Assembly (NCBI RefSeq): GCF_008275125.1
Contig: NZ_CP043473.1
Location: 2,418,001-2,482,000, forward strand
Source of the DNA: Chromobacterium paludis
GTDB taxonomy: Bacteria > Pseudomonadota > Gammaproteobacteria > Burkholderiales > Chromobacteriaceae
Direction of reading: 5' to 3'
Length of the DNA stretch: 64,000 bases
In this document: in pieces, positions 7,941 to 16,649 of the stretch
How positions within the stretch are numbered: position 1 is the stretch's first letter
Layout of the letters: every line of letters starts with the position of its first letter
Made by a program: the position numbers and the translations under genes
The notes under the pieces: model-generated
Database searches by the model: none
The model's input: the letters and a program-made list of their open reading frames with translations, nothing else
What the model was told of the DNA's origin: nothing

Positions 7941-8063
7941 CCCGCCCGATGCTGCATTGCACAATATCAGCATTCCGCCGGATAATGGATTGCCGCGGCG
8001 GACGAGTTCTGCCACGCTTCAAATCAGCAACCGCGCCCGATGGCGACTCCGTGATATCCGACA

Positions 8064-8777
8064 ATGGCCGTTTCCTACCGCATGCGGGGACAAGCTCCCC
8101 ATCTGTCCTGGTTCTTGCGCCGGCTAGAGGCGCAAGGGTTGGCGGCTGGGCGGGACCACGGCGCGCCCTCCGTCTTGCCGGCCGGCTGGATCGGCGTCGA
8201 ACTGGAAGGACACTGGCTGGACTTGGCCCAGGATGACGACCAGGCCCTGGCGGAACGGCTGGACTACTGTCGGCAAGCCGGTATCGAACTGGTGGAGCTG
8301 GCCGGCGAATGGCTTCCTCCCGCCGCCGAGCACGGTTTCATGCTGCTGGTGGGCAATGCGCCGCAACCTGACAGCGCCGCCTGGCAAGTGCTGGACGCGC
8401 TGGCGCCGCAGGCCGGCTGCTGGCTGCGCTGCGGGCCGGCCCACAGCGCGCGTTTCTGCCAGCGAGCCTTCAGCGCGCTGCTGCATGCCTGCCATGCGGC
8501 CCTGCCGCCGCCCGAGCCGCTGGCCCGAGCCATGCCATGGGAAACGCTGCTGCAAGCGCAGTGGCAGCTGGCGGACAAACTGCGCCAGCTCTCCGCCGCC
8601 TATCTGGCCGAGCGCGTTGGGCTGCAGCCCCCCTACCCTTCGCCGTTGCCGGAGTCGGCGCGCCATTACGCCGCCAACCTGGCTCGCGGCATCGTGCTGG
8701 CCCTGCCGCATGAGCAGGACTGGGACGCCTGGCTGCAAAAACTCGCCGCACTGCAGCCCGCCCCGCCCGGAGAATGA
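8064..8777 (+). CDS. Uncharacterised protein, possibly a degenerate 6-phosphogluconate-dehydrogenase-like fold
   Basis: The 237-residue cytoplasmic protein has no signal peptide or membrane segment and is rich in Leu, Ala and Trp. A segment LRCGPAHSARFCQRAFSALL is reminiscent of the CGPAGAGHFVKMVHNGIEY helix start in 6-phosphogluconate dehydrogenases, and the preceding part could be a worn nucleotide-binding domain (FMLLVGNAPQ). The canonical GxGxxG and catalytic Lys/Asn are not seen, so enzymatic activity is doubtful. The codon pattern supports coding. Its ribosome site is weak. It converges on the phasin gene. Confidence 0.55.
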   Translation: MAVSYRMRGQAPHLSWFLRRLEAQGLAAGRDHGAPSVLPAGWIGVELEGHWLDLAQDDDQALAERLDYCRQAGIELVELAGEWLPPAAEHGFMLLVGNAPQPDSAAWQVLDALAPQAGCWLRCGPAHSARFCQRAFSALLHACHAALPPPEPLARAMPWETLLQAQWQLADKLRQLSAAYLAERVGLQPPYPSPLPESARHYAANLARGIVLALPHEQDWDAWLQKLAALQPAPPGE

Positions 8778-8810
8778 AAAACCCGCCGCCGGCTTAAGCC
8801 GGGGCGGGTT
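8775..8810 (-). terminator. Intrinsic terminator of the phasin gene
   Basis: On the minus strand an AACCCGCC stem with an inner CCGGC/GCCGG stem and a TTAA loop is followed by TTTTT. The plus-strand read lacks a U tract, so it mainly serves the phasin gene. Confidence 0.75.
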
Positions 8811-8835
8811 ACGTCTTCCGAAGCCGCGAGCGGAA

Positions 8836-9405
8836 TCAGGCAGCGGTAGTGGTGGCCGTCTTCTTGCGCGCTACGGCGGCACTGGCGGCCTTGGCCGAAT
8901 TGGTGGCGGCTTCCACGCCAGCCTCGGCGATCTCGGCGCCTACCTTCTTGGCGGTCTTGGACACGCTTTCAAAAGCAGCGGTGGAGGTGTTCAGCAGGGT
9001 CTTCAGCGCGGACACGGCGATGTCGGAGCCGGCCGGAGCATTCTTGGAGAAGCGCTCCAGGCTGGTCTGCAGCGCCTTGTTGTTCTCGGCGATCTGCTCT
9101 TCGACGAAGGAGGTCAGTTCGTTCTGGGTGACCAAGGCGGCGTCGTAAACATGACGAGCGGCGGAGAAGGCCTGATCCAGCACCGGCTGCGCCAGGCTGC
9201 TTTGCACTTCGCCCAGAGCCTTGACGTCCTTGGCTTCGGTCAGCGCCTTGAAGGCTTCGGCATTGTCGTTCAGCAGCTTGCGGGACAGGTCCAGCTGCAG
9301 GCTGGCCATGCGCTCGGCGCCGGCCAAAAAGATGGAGGACAGGCGTACGGCCTTGTCGAACTGGGATTGGCCGAGGGCGGAGAATTCTTGCGTGGTGGTA
9401 AACAT
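8836..9405 (-). CDS. Phasin family protein (polyhydroxyalkanoate granule-associated)
   Basis: The 189-residue mostly helical protein shows a phasin_2-like pattern: QSQFDKAVRLSSIFLAGAERMASLQLDLSR, then regular Leu/Ala heptads. It ends in a Lys/Ala/Thr tail (SAAVARKKTATTTAA) resembling PhaF/histone-like tails. Phasins coat polyhydroxyalkanoate granules and control their number and size; the tail may bind DNA. AGGAG precedes the ATG at 9405. No phaC, phaA or phaB genes are in the window, so the link to storage polymer rests on family resemblance. Confidence 0.88.
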   Translation of the reverse strand: MFTTTQEFSALGQSQFDKAVRLSSIFLAGAERMASLQLDLSRKLLNDNAEAFKALTEAKDVKALGEVQSSLAQPVLDQAFSAARHVYDAALVTQNELTSFVEEQIAENNKALQTSLERFSKNAPAGSDIAVSALKTLLNTSTAAFESVSKTAKKVGAEIAEAGVEAATNSAKAASAAVARKKTATTTAA

Positions 9406-9491
9406 GTAATCAGCTCCTAGAATGTCGTGGACACAGCGATACAGCAGCGATACTGGCGTTCCGCGCAAGGATGTTGCGGCGCAACAACCAC

Positions 9492-9521
9492 ACTTTACCG
9501 CTTACGTGAACGTCAGGTCAA
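9492..9521 (-). promoter_or_regulatory. Putative sigma-70 promoter of the phasin gene
   Basis: On the minus strand TTGACC-N18-TAAAGT lies about 90 bp before the phasin ATG. Directly upstream (9524-9541) is a TGC-rich imperfect dyad (TTGTGCGGTGCAGCAAA). PHA repressors of the PhaR type are known to bind TGC-rich DNA, so this could be an operator. That link is inference. Confidence 0.4.
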
Positions 9522-9729
9522 GCATTTGCTGCACCGCACAATGGACTAAGCGGTTATTCCTGCGCAATTTTTACTACAGCATCATTCCATATTGATGACA
9601 CGAAGACACCTGCCCTGGCGGACACGTGCAGGCGTGTTTTTTGCGCAACGCGTCATTCGCCGTCCGCGCGCCGCGATCCTCCGCCGCTCGGCGCGATGGC
9701 CCCGCGCCATCGTTAGCTTGATCCAACCA

Positions 9730-9758
9730 TTGAAAGCCCGTCTGCAAGCCAGTACACT
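9730..9758 (+). promoter_or_regulatory. Putative sigma-70 promoter of minCDE-oxyR
   Basis: TTGAAA-N17-TACACT ends 35 bp before the minC ATG in the 388-bp phasin/minC gap. Spacing is optimal; the -35 box matches 5 of 6 and the -10 box 4 of 6. The remainder of the gap (9542-9729) contains no gene that I can support. Confidence 0.5.
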
Positions 9759-9793
9759 CGGCCCATAGAAGAAATCTATTTAAAGTCATTCCC

Positions 9794-10525
9794 ATGAGCC
9801 CTGTGGCCAACGCCTTCGACATCAAATCCGCCAGCCTAGACCTGCTGGCCCTCCTGTTGCGCACCGATAATCTGGACGAATTGAGCCAGGCTCTGGACGC
9901 GCGCTTCGGCAACACCAATGACGCGCCCGCGGAAGCCTTCGTGCTGGATGTGGAAGCCCTGGCCAAGCCGGCGGAGCTGGACCTGGGCCGCCTGCTGCCC
10001 TTGCTGAGCCGCCGCGGCATCCGCGCCGTGGCGCTGCGCCACCCGGACAACGCGCTGGCCGCCGTCGCCAGCCGTTTCGGCCTGGCCTTCGCCAACAGCG
10101 CCGCCCAGCCGCGCTCGGTGCAGGCCGTGCAGGAGCCAGCCAAGCCCGCGGCCGAAGCGCCTGCCGCGCCGGCCCCTGCCGCGCTGCCGCCCTCATGCAT
10201 GATCATCGACCGTCCGGTGCGCGCCGGCCAGCAGATCTACGCCAAGGGCGGCGATCTGGTGGTGCTGGCCATGGTCAATACCGGCGCCGAGGTCATCGCC
10301 GACGGCAACATCCACGTCTACGCGCCCTTGCGCGGACGCGCGCTGGCCGGCGCCCGCGGCAATGACCAGGCGCGCATCTTCACGCGCAGCATGGAGGCCG
10401 AGCTGGTCTCCATCGCCGGCGTCTACCGCACCATAGAGCAAGCCTTGCCCGACAGCATTCTGGGCAAGCCCACCCAAATTTATCTTGAAAACGAGCGCCT
10501 GGTGATGACGGCGCTCGGCGAGTGA
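9794..10525 (+). CDS. minC: Septum site-determining protein MinC
   Basis: The 243-residue protein has an N-terminal FtsZ-inhibiting domain (about 1-105), an Ala/Pro-rich linker (about 110-135) and a C-terminal beta-helix domain. The latter shows MinC turns such as [20 protein letters not shown] and [15 protein letters not shown]. The C-domain dimerises and binds MinD at the membrane. It blocks Z-ring assembly at the poles. It is the first gene of minCDE, 19 nt upstream of minD. Confidence 0.93.
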   Translation: MSPVANAFDIKSASLDLLALLLRTDNLDELSQALDARFGNTNDAPAEAFVLDVEALAKPAELDLGRLLPLLSRRGIRAVALRHPDNALAAVASRFGLAFANSAAQPRSVQAVQEPAKPAAEAPAAPAPAALPPSCMIIDRPVRAGQQIYAKGGDLVVLAMVNTGAEVIADGNIHVYAPLRGRALAGARGNDQARIFTRSMEAELVSIAGVYRTIEQALPDSILGKPTQIYLENERLVMTALGE

Positions 10526-10544
10526 TTCTTTAGAGGAAAGCCCC

Positions 10545-11357
10545 GTGGCAAAAATCATCGTTGTGACATCCGGCAAGGGTGGCGTAGGCAAAACCACCAC
10601 CAGCGCGAGCTTTGCTTCCGGCCTGGCACTGCGCGGCCACAAAACTGCCGTGATCGACTTCGACGTCGGCCTGCGCAACCTGGACCTGATCATGGGCTGC
10701 GAACGCCGCGTGGTGTACGACCTGATCAATGTGGTCAACGGCGAGGCCAGCCTGAACCAGGCCCTGATCAAGGACAAGCATTGCGACAATCTGTTCATCA
10801 TCCCGGCCTCGCAAACGCGCGACAAGGACGCGCTGACGCTGGACGGCGTGGAAAAAGTGCTGAAGGACCTGGGCGACGCCGGCTTTGAATACATCGTGTG
10901 CGACTCCCCGGCCGGCATTGAAAAAGGCGCGCTGATGGCGCTGTATTTCGCCGACGAGGCCCTGATCGTCACCAACCCGGAAGTGTCGTCGGTGCGCGAC
11001 TCCGACCGCATCCTGGGCATTCTGTCGTCCAAATCCAAGCGCGCCGAGGAAGGCCGCGAGCCGGTGAAGGAGCACCTGCTGATCACCCGCTACGCGCCGG
11101 GCCGCGTGGACAAGGGCGAAATGCTGTCGGTGGACGACGTCAAGGAAATCCTGCGCGTGCCGCTGATCGGCGTCATCCCGGAATCGCAAAGCGTGTTACA
11201 GGCCTCCAACGCCGGCACCCCGGCCATTCACCTGAAGGGCAGCGACGTGGCCGAGGCGTATGGCGACGTGGTGGCGCGCTTCATGGGCGAACAGCGCCCG
11301 ATGCGCTTTCTGGACGCGCCCAAAGTGGGCCTTCTCAAGCGCCTGTTCGGAGGTTAA
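10545..11357 (+). CDS. minD: Septum site-determining ATPase MinD
   Basis: The 270-residue deviant Walker A ATPase has SGKGGVGKTT (residues 9-18) with the signature Lys11. It also has DFDVGLRNLDLIMGCERRVVYD and VCDSPAGIEKG, and a C-terminal amphipathic membrane-targeting helix (VGLLKRLFGG). ATP-bound MinD dimers sit on the membrane, recruit MinC, and are released by MinE. It is the middle gene of the operon, 3 nt before minE. Confidence 0.97.
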   Translation: MAKIIVVTSGKGGVGKTTTSASFASGLALRGHKTAVIDFDVGLRNLDLIMGCERRVVYDLINVVNGEASLNQALIKDKHCDNLFIIPASQTRDKDALTLDGVEKVLKDLGDAGFEYIVCDSPAGIEKGALMALYFADEALIVTNPEVSSVRDSDRILGILSSKSKRAEEGREPVKEHLLITRYAPGRVDKGEMLSVDDVKEILRVPLIGVIPESQSVLQASNAGTPAIHLKGSDVAEAYGDVVARFMGEQRPMRFLDAPKVGLLKRLFGG

Positions 11358-11360
11358 GCC

Positions 11361-11618
11361 ATGTCATTGATCGATATGATTTTTGGCAAGCGCCAAAAAT
11401 CCGCCGCCATCGCCCGCGAACGCCTGCAAATCATCCTGGCGCACGAACGCAACGGCCGTCATGCGCCGGACTACCTGCCCGCGCTGCAGCGCGAATTGAT
11501 GGAAGTGATCTCCAAATACGTGTCCGTCAATCTGGAAGACATCAAGGTGCAGGTGGAGCGCCAGGACGACTACGAAGTCCTGGAGGTCAACATCGTGCTG
11601 CCGGAACACCAGCGCTAA
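11361..11618 (+). CDS. minE: Cell division topological specificity factor MinE
   Basis: The 85-residue protein begins [30 protein letters not shown]. This covers the membrane-targeting and anti-MinCD segments of MinE. Its second half is the topological specificity domain ([26 protein letters not shown]). It stimulates MinD ATPase and drives pole-to-pole oscillation. Its stop codon is 3 nt from the oxyR start. Confidence 0.95.
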   Translation: MSLIDMIFGKRQKSAAIARERLQIILAHERNGRHAPDYLPALQRELMEVISKYVSVNLEDIKVQVERQDDYEVLEVNIVLPEHQR

Positions 11619-11621
11619 GCC

Positions 11622-12560
11622 ATGACGCTGACTGAACTGCGCTACATCGTGGCGGTGGCGCGCGAGCGCCACTTCGGCCGCGCGGCCCAGAGCTGCTTCG
11701 TCAGCCAGCCCACGCTGTCCATCGCCATCAAGAAGCTGGAGGACGAGCTGGGCGTCACGCTGTTCGAGCGAGGCGGCCAGGAAGTGGCGGTCACCGAAAT
11801 CGGCGAACGCATCATCGAGCAATCGCAGCGCGTGCTGGAGGAGGCCGACGCGGTCAAGCGCCTGGCGGGCGAGCATCAGAACGAGCTGGCCGGGCCGCTG
11901 AAACTGGGGGTGATCTTCACCATCAGCCCCTACCTGCTGCCGCGGCTGATCCCGGCCCTGCGCATCCTGGCGCCGGACATGCCGCTGATCCTGGAGGAGA
12001 ACTACACCTCCCGACTGGCGGAAATGCTCAAGCGTGGCGAAGTGGACGCCATCATCGTCGCCGACCCGTTCGAGGAAACCGGCATCGAAGCCTGGCCGCT
12101 GTACGACGAGCCCTTCGTCGTCGCCACGCCCAAGGGCCACCCTTGGGAAAAGCAGCCATCCATCGAACCCTGCCAGCTGTCGGAGGAAAGCGTGCTGCTG
12201 CTCAGCCCCGGCAACTGCTTCCGCGACCAGGTGCTGCAGGCCTGCAGCGAACTCTCCAGCCGGCCGGCGCAAGGCCATAATCTGGCCAGCACGCTGCAGG
12301 GCAGCTCGCTGAACACCATACGCCACATGGTGGCCAGCGGCATGGGCGTCACCGTGATGCCGGCCACCTCAGTCGGCCCCGGCGATGAATCGCTGCTGTC
12401 CGTGGTGCCATTCAGCCAACCGGCGCCGCAACGCCGCGTGCTCTTGGTGACGCGCAAGCAGTTCTTCCGCAAGAAAGCCATCGAAACCCTGCAGCAGGCG
12501 GTATTCCGCTCCGGCCTGAGCAGCGTGAACATGCTGGAAGGCGAGGCCAAACTGACATAG
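11622..12560 (+). CDS. oxyR: Hydrogen peroxide-sensing LysR-type regulator OxyR
   Basis: The 312-residue protein has an N-terminal LysR helix-turn-helix (LTELRYIVAVARERHFGRAAQSCFVSQPTLS). Its effector domain carries the redox pair Cys199 and Cys208 in GNCFRDQVLQACSE, the same positions and spacing as E. coli OxyR. Peroxide forms a disulfide that switches on catalase and peroxiredoxin genes. The 3-nt gap after minE implies co-transcription with minCDE, an arrangement known in Neisseria. No catalase gene is in the window. Confidence 0.95.
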   Translation: MTLTELRYIVAVARERHFGRAAQSCFVSQPTLSIAIKKLEDELGVTLFERGGQEVAVTEIGERIIEQSQRVLEEADAVKRLAGEHQNELAGPLKLGVIFTISPYLLPRLIPALRILAPDMPLILEENYTSRLAEMLKRGEVDAIIVADPFEETGIEAWPLYDEPFVVATPKGHPWEKQPSIEPCQLSEESVLLLSPGNCFRDQVLQACSELSSRPAQGHNLASTLQGSSLNTIRHMVASGMGVTVMPATSVGPGDESLLSVVPFSQPAPQRRVLLVTRKQFFRKKAIETLQQAVFRSGLSSVNMLEGEAKLT

Positions 12561-12610
12561 GAACGGTTGACGCTTAGTGCAACCGCCCCTAGCATCGGCA
12601 TGTCAGACCC

Positions 12611-12641
12611 CCCGCCCGGGCAGCCGCGGCGGGCTTTCTTT
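12611..12641 (+). terminator. Probable terminator of the min-oxyR operon
   Basis: CCCGCC pairs with GGCGGG across an 11-nt loop, and is followed by CTTTCTTTT. It lies 50 nt after oxyR and 24 nt before the next gene. The stem is short, so termination may be partial. Confidence 0.5.
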
Positions 12642-12664
12642 TGCTCACAACCAAGGACAGTGGC

Positions 12665-13030
12665 ATGGAAAATCTGCATTCCGTCGAGTTGAAGGCCTTT
12701 ATTCCCAGCCGCGATTTCGCGCTATCGCAAGCCTTTTACCAGGACATCGGCTTCGACATGAAGTCCGCCGTCCATGGCGTAGCCTATTTCGCCCACGGCA
12801 ACTGCAGCTTCCTGCTGCAGGACTACTATCACCCGGAATTCGCCGCCAATTGCATGATGCACTTCCTGGTTGAAGACGTCGCCGCCTGGCGTGCGGAGCT
12901 GCTGCGCCGCGGCATCGCCGAGAAATACCAAGTCAAAATCGGCGAACTGAAAGAACAGCCCTGGGGCATGCTGGACTTTCCGTTGATCGACCCCTCCGGC
13001 GTGCTGTGGCATATCGCGCAGAAGCTGTAA
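12665..13030 (+). CDS. VOC (glyoxalase/bleomycin-resistance-like) superfamily protein
   Basis: The 121-residue single VOC-fold protein contains FYQDIGFDMKSAVHGVAYFAHGNCSFLLQDYY, MHFLVEDVAAWRAELLRRG and DPSGVLWHIAQKL. These are the beta-alpha-beta-beta-beta repeats of the family. The third and final strand ends in a typical DPSG...W.I motif. Substrate is unknown; members range from metalloenzymes to binding proteins. AAGGA sits 8 nt before the ATG. It stands alone between oxyR and the phosphorelay genes. Confidence 0.8.
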   Translation: MENLHSVELKAFIPSRDFALSQAFYQDIGFDMKSAVHGVAYFAHGNCSFLLQDYYHPEFAANCMMHFLVEDVAAWRAELLRRGIAEKYQVKIGELKEQPWGMLDFPLIDPSGVLWHIAQKL

Positions 13031-13146
13031 CGCGCGGCAAGCGCGCCTCCCCGCCCCGCGCCGGAGGCGCGCCCCCAAGCGATTTGTTCGCGGCATCGCC
13101 GGAAACTATTCTTCATGGACAGACCTAACCGCACGCCAGGACTCCC

Positions 13147-15105
13147 ATGCAGAAACCGGACAGCCCAAGCAATGAAAGCGAACGCATCGCGGCGCTGCAT
13201 GCGCTGAACATCCTCGATACGCCGCCGGAAGAGCGCTTTGACCGCATCACGCGGCTCGCTCAGCACATCATGCAGGTTCCCATCGCCCTGGTCAGCTTCG
13301 TCGACGCGGGGCGGCAGTGGTTCAAATCCCATCAAGGGCTGGATGCCCGGCAAACCAGCCGCGACATTTCCTTCTGCGGACACGCCATTCTGGGCCGCGA
13401 CATTTTTTGCGTCGCCGACACGCGCCAGGACCCGCGCTTCGCCGACAACCCGCTTGTCACCGGCAGCCCCCACATCCGTTTCTATGCCGGCGCGCCGCTG
13501 GATATAGGCGGCGACCTGCGCCTGGGCACCTTGTGTGCGATTGATCGCGTACCGCACAAGCCCAGCCCTGAGCAGCTGGCCGCCCTGCGCGACCTGGCCG
13601 CCAGCGCCGTCGATATGATGCTCATGCAACCCGCCGTCGATCTGATCCAGCAGCTGCACGACTCCGACGCGCGCCTGCGCGCCGTGCTGGACAGCGTGAT
13701 AGACGGCATCATCACGCTGGACGCCCACGGCGTCATGGAAAGCGCCAATCCCGCGGCCTGCCGCATTTTTGGCCGCAGCGCCGGCGAAATGGCCGGGCAC
13801 AACCTCGCCATGCTGATCGCGGAGCCAGGTCCGGGCCTCCCCAGCGGCTGGCTTGGCCTGGCGGGGCCCGCGCCCATCTGCGGCAAGGGACAGGAGTTCA
13901 TCGGCCGGCGCCGCGATGGCGCCACCTTTCCATTGGAGCTGTCCATCATTGAAGTGGACCTGCAAGGACGCCGCCTGCTGGTGGCGGTGGCGCGCGACAT
14001 TTCCGAACGCAAGAAAGTGGAGCGCCTCAAGAACGAATTCATCTCCACGGTCAGCCATGAGCTGCGCACCCCCTTGACCTCCATCCATGGCGGCCTGACG
14101 CTGGCCTTGAGCGGGGCCGGCGAGGCGCTGCCGCCCAGGGTCAGGCAGTTGCTCGAGATTGCCAGCCGCAACTGCGAGCGGCTCACCGTGCTCGCCAACG
14201 ACATACTGGACCTGGAAAAAATAGAGGGCGGCCATCTGGAATTCGCTTTCGAGCAAATCGACCTGTGCGCCCTGGTCAAGCAAGCGATCCACTGCAACGA
14301 GGCTTATGCGCATCAGCATGGCATCCGGCTGCAGGCCTTGAACGCCCTGGGGCAGGCCCATATCATCGGCGACCCCAACCGGCTGATGCAGGCCATTTCC
14401 AACATCCTGTCCAACGCCGTGAAATTCTCTCCCCCCCATGGCGCCGTGGAGATTTCCATCCATCCCTTGCCCGAGCGGTACCGGGTGGCGATACACGACG
14501 AAGGAAGAGGCATACCGGAAAGCTTCCGCCACGAAATCTTCAATCGTTTCTCACAGGCAGACAAACTGGACACCAGGGAAAAAGGCGGCGCCGGGCTGGG
14601 ACTGAGCATTACCAAAGCCATTATCGAACGCCACCATGGCGTACTGGACTATGAGAGCACCATGGGCACCGGCACTACGTTCTTCTTTGATCTGCCCGCC
14701 GCCAGGGCGCCGGCCGCCGCGACACCCTGCCGTCGCCTCTTGATCTGCCAAAGCGAGGAAAGCGAGGCGGAGTCATTGCGCGCCTCGCTGTCCGCGCGCG
14801 GCATGGAGAGCGACAGCGCTTACCGTGGCGTCATTGCGATCGACTTATTGCGGCACAACGCCTATCAGGCCATCTTGATCGATCTGACCCACCGTGAAGA
14901 CCTGGCCATGATTGAGGCCATCCTCAATATGCGGGGCGTGAGCGCGCCGGCGGTCATCCTGCTCTCCGAGTGCGTCAAGAAGGACTATCTCAAGTCGATC
15001 CAGCAGGAGGGCCTGGCGATACACTGGATTCCCCGCCATGCCCCCCTGGCCGAACTGGAAAACAGCATCTTGTGCGCCATGCGTCATGAGCGCTGTCTGA
15101 AATGA
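13147..15105 (+). CDS. GAF-PAS hybrid sensor histidine kinase with a degenerate C-terminal receiver domain
   Basis: The 652-residue soluble kinase has an N-terminal GAF domain (about 15-160, SFVDAGRQWFKSHQGLD and ISFCGHAIL) and a PAS domain (about 175-290). A HisKA domain follows with phospho-acceptor His304 in STVSHELRTPLTSIHGG, then an HATPase domain with N, G1 and G2 boxes (ILSNAVKFSP, DEGRGIP, GAGLGLSI). The last about 120 residues look like a receiver domain. Asp579 is present, but the usual N-terminal DD pocket reads CQSEES and the Lys near the end is replaced (IPRHAP). No membrane segments, so it senses a cytoplasmic or diffusible cue. It is the first of four signalling genes ending with an Hpt protein. 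Confidence 0.9.
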   Translation: MQKPDSPSNESERIAALHALNILDTPPEERFDRITRLAQHIMQVPIALVSFVDAGRQWFKSHQGLDARQTSRDISFCGHAILGRDIFCVADTRQDPRFADNPLVTGSPHIRFYAGAPLDIGGDLRLGTLCAIDRVPHKPSPEQLAALRDLAASAVDMMLMQPAVDLIQQLHDSDARLRAVLDSVIDGIITLDAHGVMESANPAACRIFGRSAGEMAGHNLAMLIAEPGPGLPSGWLGLAGPAPICGKGQEFIGRRRDGATFPLELSIIEVDLQGRRLLVAVARDISERKKVERLKNEFISTVSHELRTPLTSIHGGLTLALSGAGEALPPRVRQLLEIASRNCERLTVLANDILDLEKIEGGHLEFAFEQIDLCALVKQAIHCNEAYAHQHGIRLQALNALGQAHIIGDPNRLMQAISNILSNAVKFSPPHGAVEISIHPLPERYRVAIHDEGRGIPESFRHEIFNRFSQADKLDTREKGGAGLGLSITKAIIERHHGVLDYESTMGTGTTFFFDLPAARAPAAATPCRRLLICQSEESEAESLRASLSARGMESDSAYRGVIAIDLLRHNAYQAILIDLTHREDLAMIEAILNMRGVSAPAVILLSECVKKDYLKSIQQEGLAIHWIPRHAPLAELENSILCAMRHERCLK

Positions 15106-15182
15106 AGCCGCCTGCCGCGCGACGGCCGCCCATGGCAGCGACGCCCTCGCCATCGGCCCGATCGCCAGCCCAAGGAGCCGCC

Positions 15183-15569
15183 ATGCCACCCAGAAAAATA
15201 CAGCTGATGTTCATCGATGACGACCCGGACATCAGGAGCATTTTCGCCTTCGCGTTCGAGCAGGAGCCAGACATGGAAATCCGGCTATGCGCATCCAGCA
15301 TCGACGCCATCGCCTGCGCCGAGGCCGCGCCGCCCGACATCATTTTACTGGACGTGATGATGCCGGAGATGGATGGCCCTAAGACATTCAGCCGCTTGAA
15401 AGCCATCCCGGCGCTCGCCTCGACGCCCATCATTTTCATCACCGCGAAAGTGCAGAAGCATGAGATCGAAAAGTTGAAGCAGCTTGGCGCCGCCGCCGTG
15501 ATAGAAAAACCTTTCAATCCGCTGGCGCTGCCCGGCCAAATCCGCGCGCTCGCCCAGAAAATCGACTAG
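15183..15569 (+). CDS. CheY-like single-domain response regulator
   Basis: The 128-residue stand-alone receiver has the acidic pocket FIDDDPD, phospho-acceptor Asp57 (ILLDVMMPEMDG), Thr in FITAKVQ, and Lys in EKPFNP. It has no output domain. The ATG at 15183 follows AAGGAG by 6 nt; the in-frame ATG at 15102 overlaps the kinase gene and adds a Pro/Ala/Ser-rich stretch that looks non-native. It probably receives phosphate from the upstream hybrid kinase or the downstream Hpt protein. Confidence 0.88.
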   Translation: MPPRKIQLMFIDDDPDIRSIFAFAFEQEPDMEIRLCASSIDAIACAEAAPPDIILLDVMMPEMDGPKTFSRLKAIPALASTPIIFITAKVQKHEIEKLKQLGAAAVIEKPFNPLALPGQIRALAQKID

Positions 15570-15661
15570 AACGAGAATTTCTCTGCGGCCGCGACGCGAC
15601 ACAACGCAGGTCTGCGACCGGCGCAACCGTCGAATCACCCGCGTCCATGAAAGGGAAAATG

Positions 15662-16288
15662 ATGAATGACGATTTTGTCGCCGTCATCGACGACGACGAC
15701 GAATTGCGCGAAATGTTATGCCTGATGCTGAGCAGCGTGAAAATAGCGGTGAGGGGCTATGCCGATGGACGCTCGTTCCTGGCGGATGCCAGGCGCCGCC
15801 ACTGCGCCTGCGTGGTGCTGGACATGCGCATGCCGGGCATGAACGGGCTGGACCTGCAGCGCCAGATCCGCAAGGAAACGCTGGACATGCCGATCATCTT
15901 CATGACCGCGCACGCCGATATCCGGGTGGTGGTGGACGCCATGCGCGACGGGGCGGTGGAGTTTCTGCAAAAACCGATACAAGGCCAGGAGTTGCTGGAC
16001 TGCGTGCAGCAATGCTTGCACACGCTGCCGCAAAGAAAACAGAAAGTCCGCGAAAAAGAGGTTTTCCTGGCCAGGCTGGCGAATCTCACGCCGCGCGAAA
16101 GACAGGTTTTCGACGCCATCGCCGCCGGCATGAGCAGCAAGCAAATCGCCGACAAGCTGGGCGTGACGCTCAATACCGCGGAGCAATACCGCAGCAGCGT
16201 ATTGAAGAAAATGCACGCCACCTCCACCGCCAGGCTGCTCAGCTCCCTGGAAGGATGGCAACACCAAGCCGCCGACAAATCCGAGTAG
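15662..16288 (+). CDS. FixJ/NarL-type response regulator (receiver plus LuxR HTH)
   Basis: The 208-residue regulator has a receiver domain with DDDD near the start, Asp54 in VVLDMRMPGMNG, a Thr in FMTAHAD and a Lys in LQKPIQ. After a linker comes a LuxR-type helix-turn-helix (LTPRERQVFDAIAAGMSSKQIADKLGVTLNTAEQYRSSVLKKM). It should bind DNA when phosphorylated. The ATG at 15662 is 6 nt after AAGGG; ATGs at 15647 and 15659 are alternatives. FixJ-family features (LTPRERQVF) are clear. Targets unknown. Confidence 0.9.
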   Translation: MNDDFVAVIDDDDELREMLCLMLSSVKIAVRGYADGRSFLADARRRHCACVVLDMRMPGMNGLDLQRQIRKETLDMPIIFMTAHADIRVVVDAMRDGAVEFLQKPIQGQELLDCVQQCLHTLPQRKQKVREKEVFLARLANLTPRERQVFDAIAAGMSSKQIADKLGVTLNTAEQYRSSVLKKMHATSTARLLSSLEGWQHQAADKSE

Positions 16289-16319
16289 CAGACCGCCCGC
16301 GGCGCGGCGAAAGGAGAGC

Positions 16320-16649
16320 ATGGACGCCTCTGAAACGGAAAAACGGATGCAGGCATTGCGCGTGCAATATCAAATCCGCCTGCTTCGGCAGCTGGGCGAA
16401 ATGCGGGACCTGGCCGCCCAGTTGGACGGCGGCGAGGCCGACCACGCGATTTATCGCGCCCTGCATGGCCACCTGCACAAGCTGGCCGGCTCCGGCGGCA
16501 CCTTCGGCTTTCCGGAACTGAGCCGCCGCAGCCTGCGCCTGGAGAGCCTGCTCGACGATTGGCTGAGCGAGGGCCTGCCGCGCATGGACGCGTCCATGCG
16601 CCGACAATTCTTGAGCGATCTGTACGAACTCGCCTCCCTCCGCGAATGA
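16320..16649 (+). CDS. Histidine phosphotransfer (Hpt) domain protein
   Basis: The 109-residue helical protein carries the Hpt signature HLHKLAGSGGTFGFPELS with His53 as phospho-acceptor. It would shuttle phosphate between receiver domains of the kinase and the two regulators upstream. AAGGAGAG precedes the ATG. The gene order (hybrid kinase, CheY-like, FixJ-like, Hpt) is that of a multistep phosphorelay. It ends 140 bp from the remnant of a response regulator read on the opposite strand. Confidence 0.88.
   Translation: MDASETEKRMQALRVQYQIRLLRQLGEMRDLAAQLDGGEADHAIYRALHGHLHKLAGSGGTFGFPELSRRSLRLESLLDDWLSEGLPRMDASMRRQFLSDLYELASLRE

Noticed and set aside
12829..14532. Large minus-strand ORF across the VOC gene and the histidine kinase
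   Set aside because: It crosses two well-supported genes and has shadow composition.
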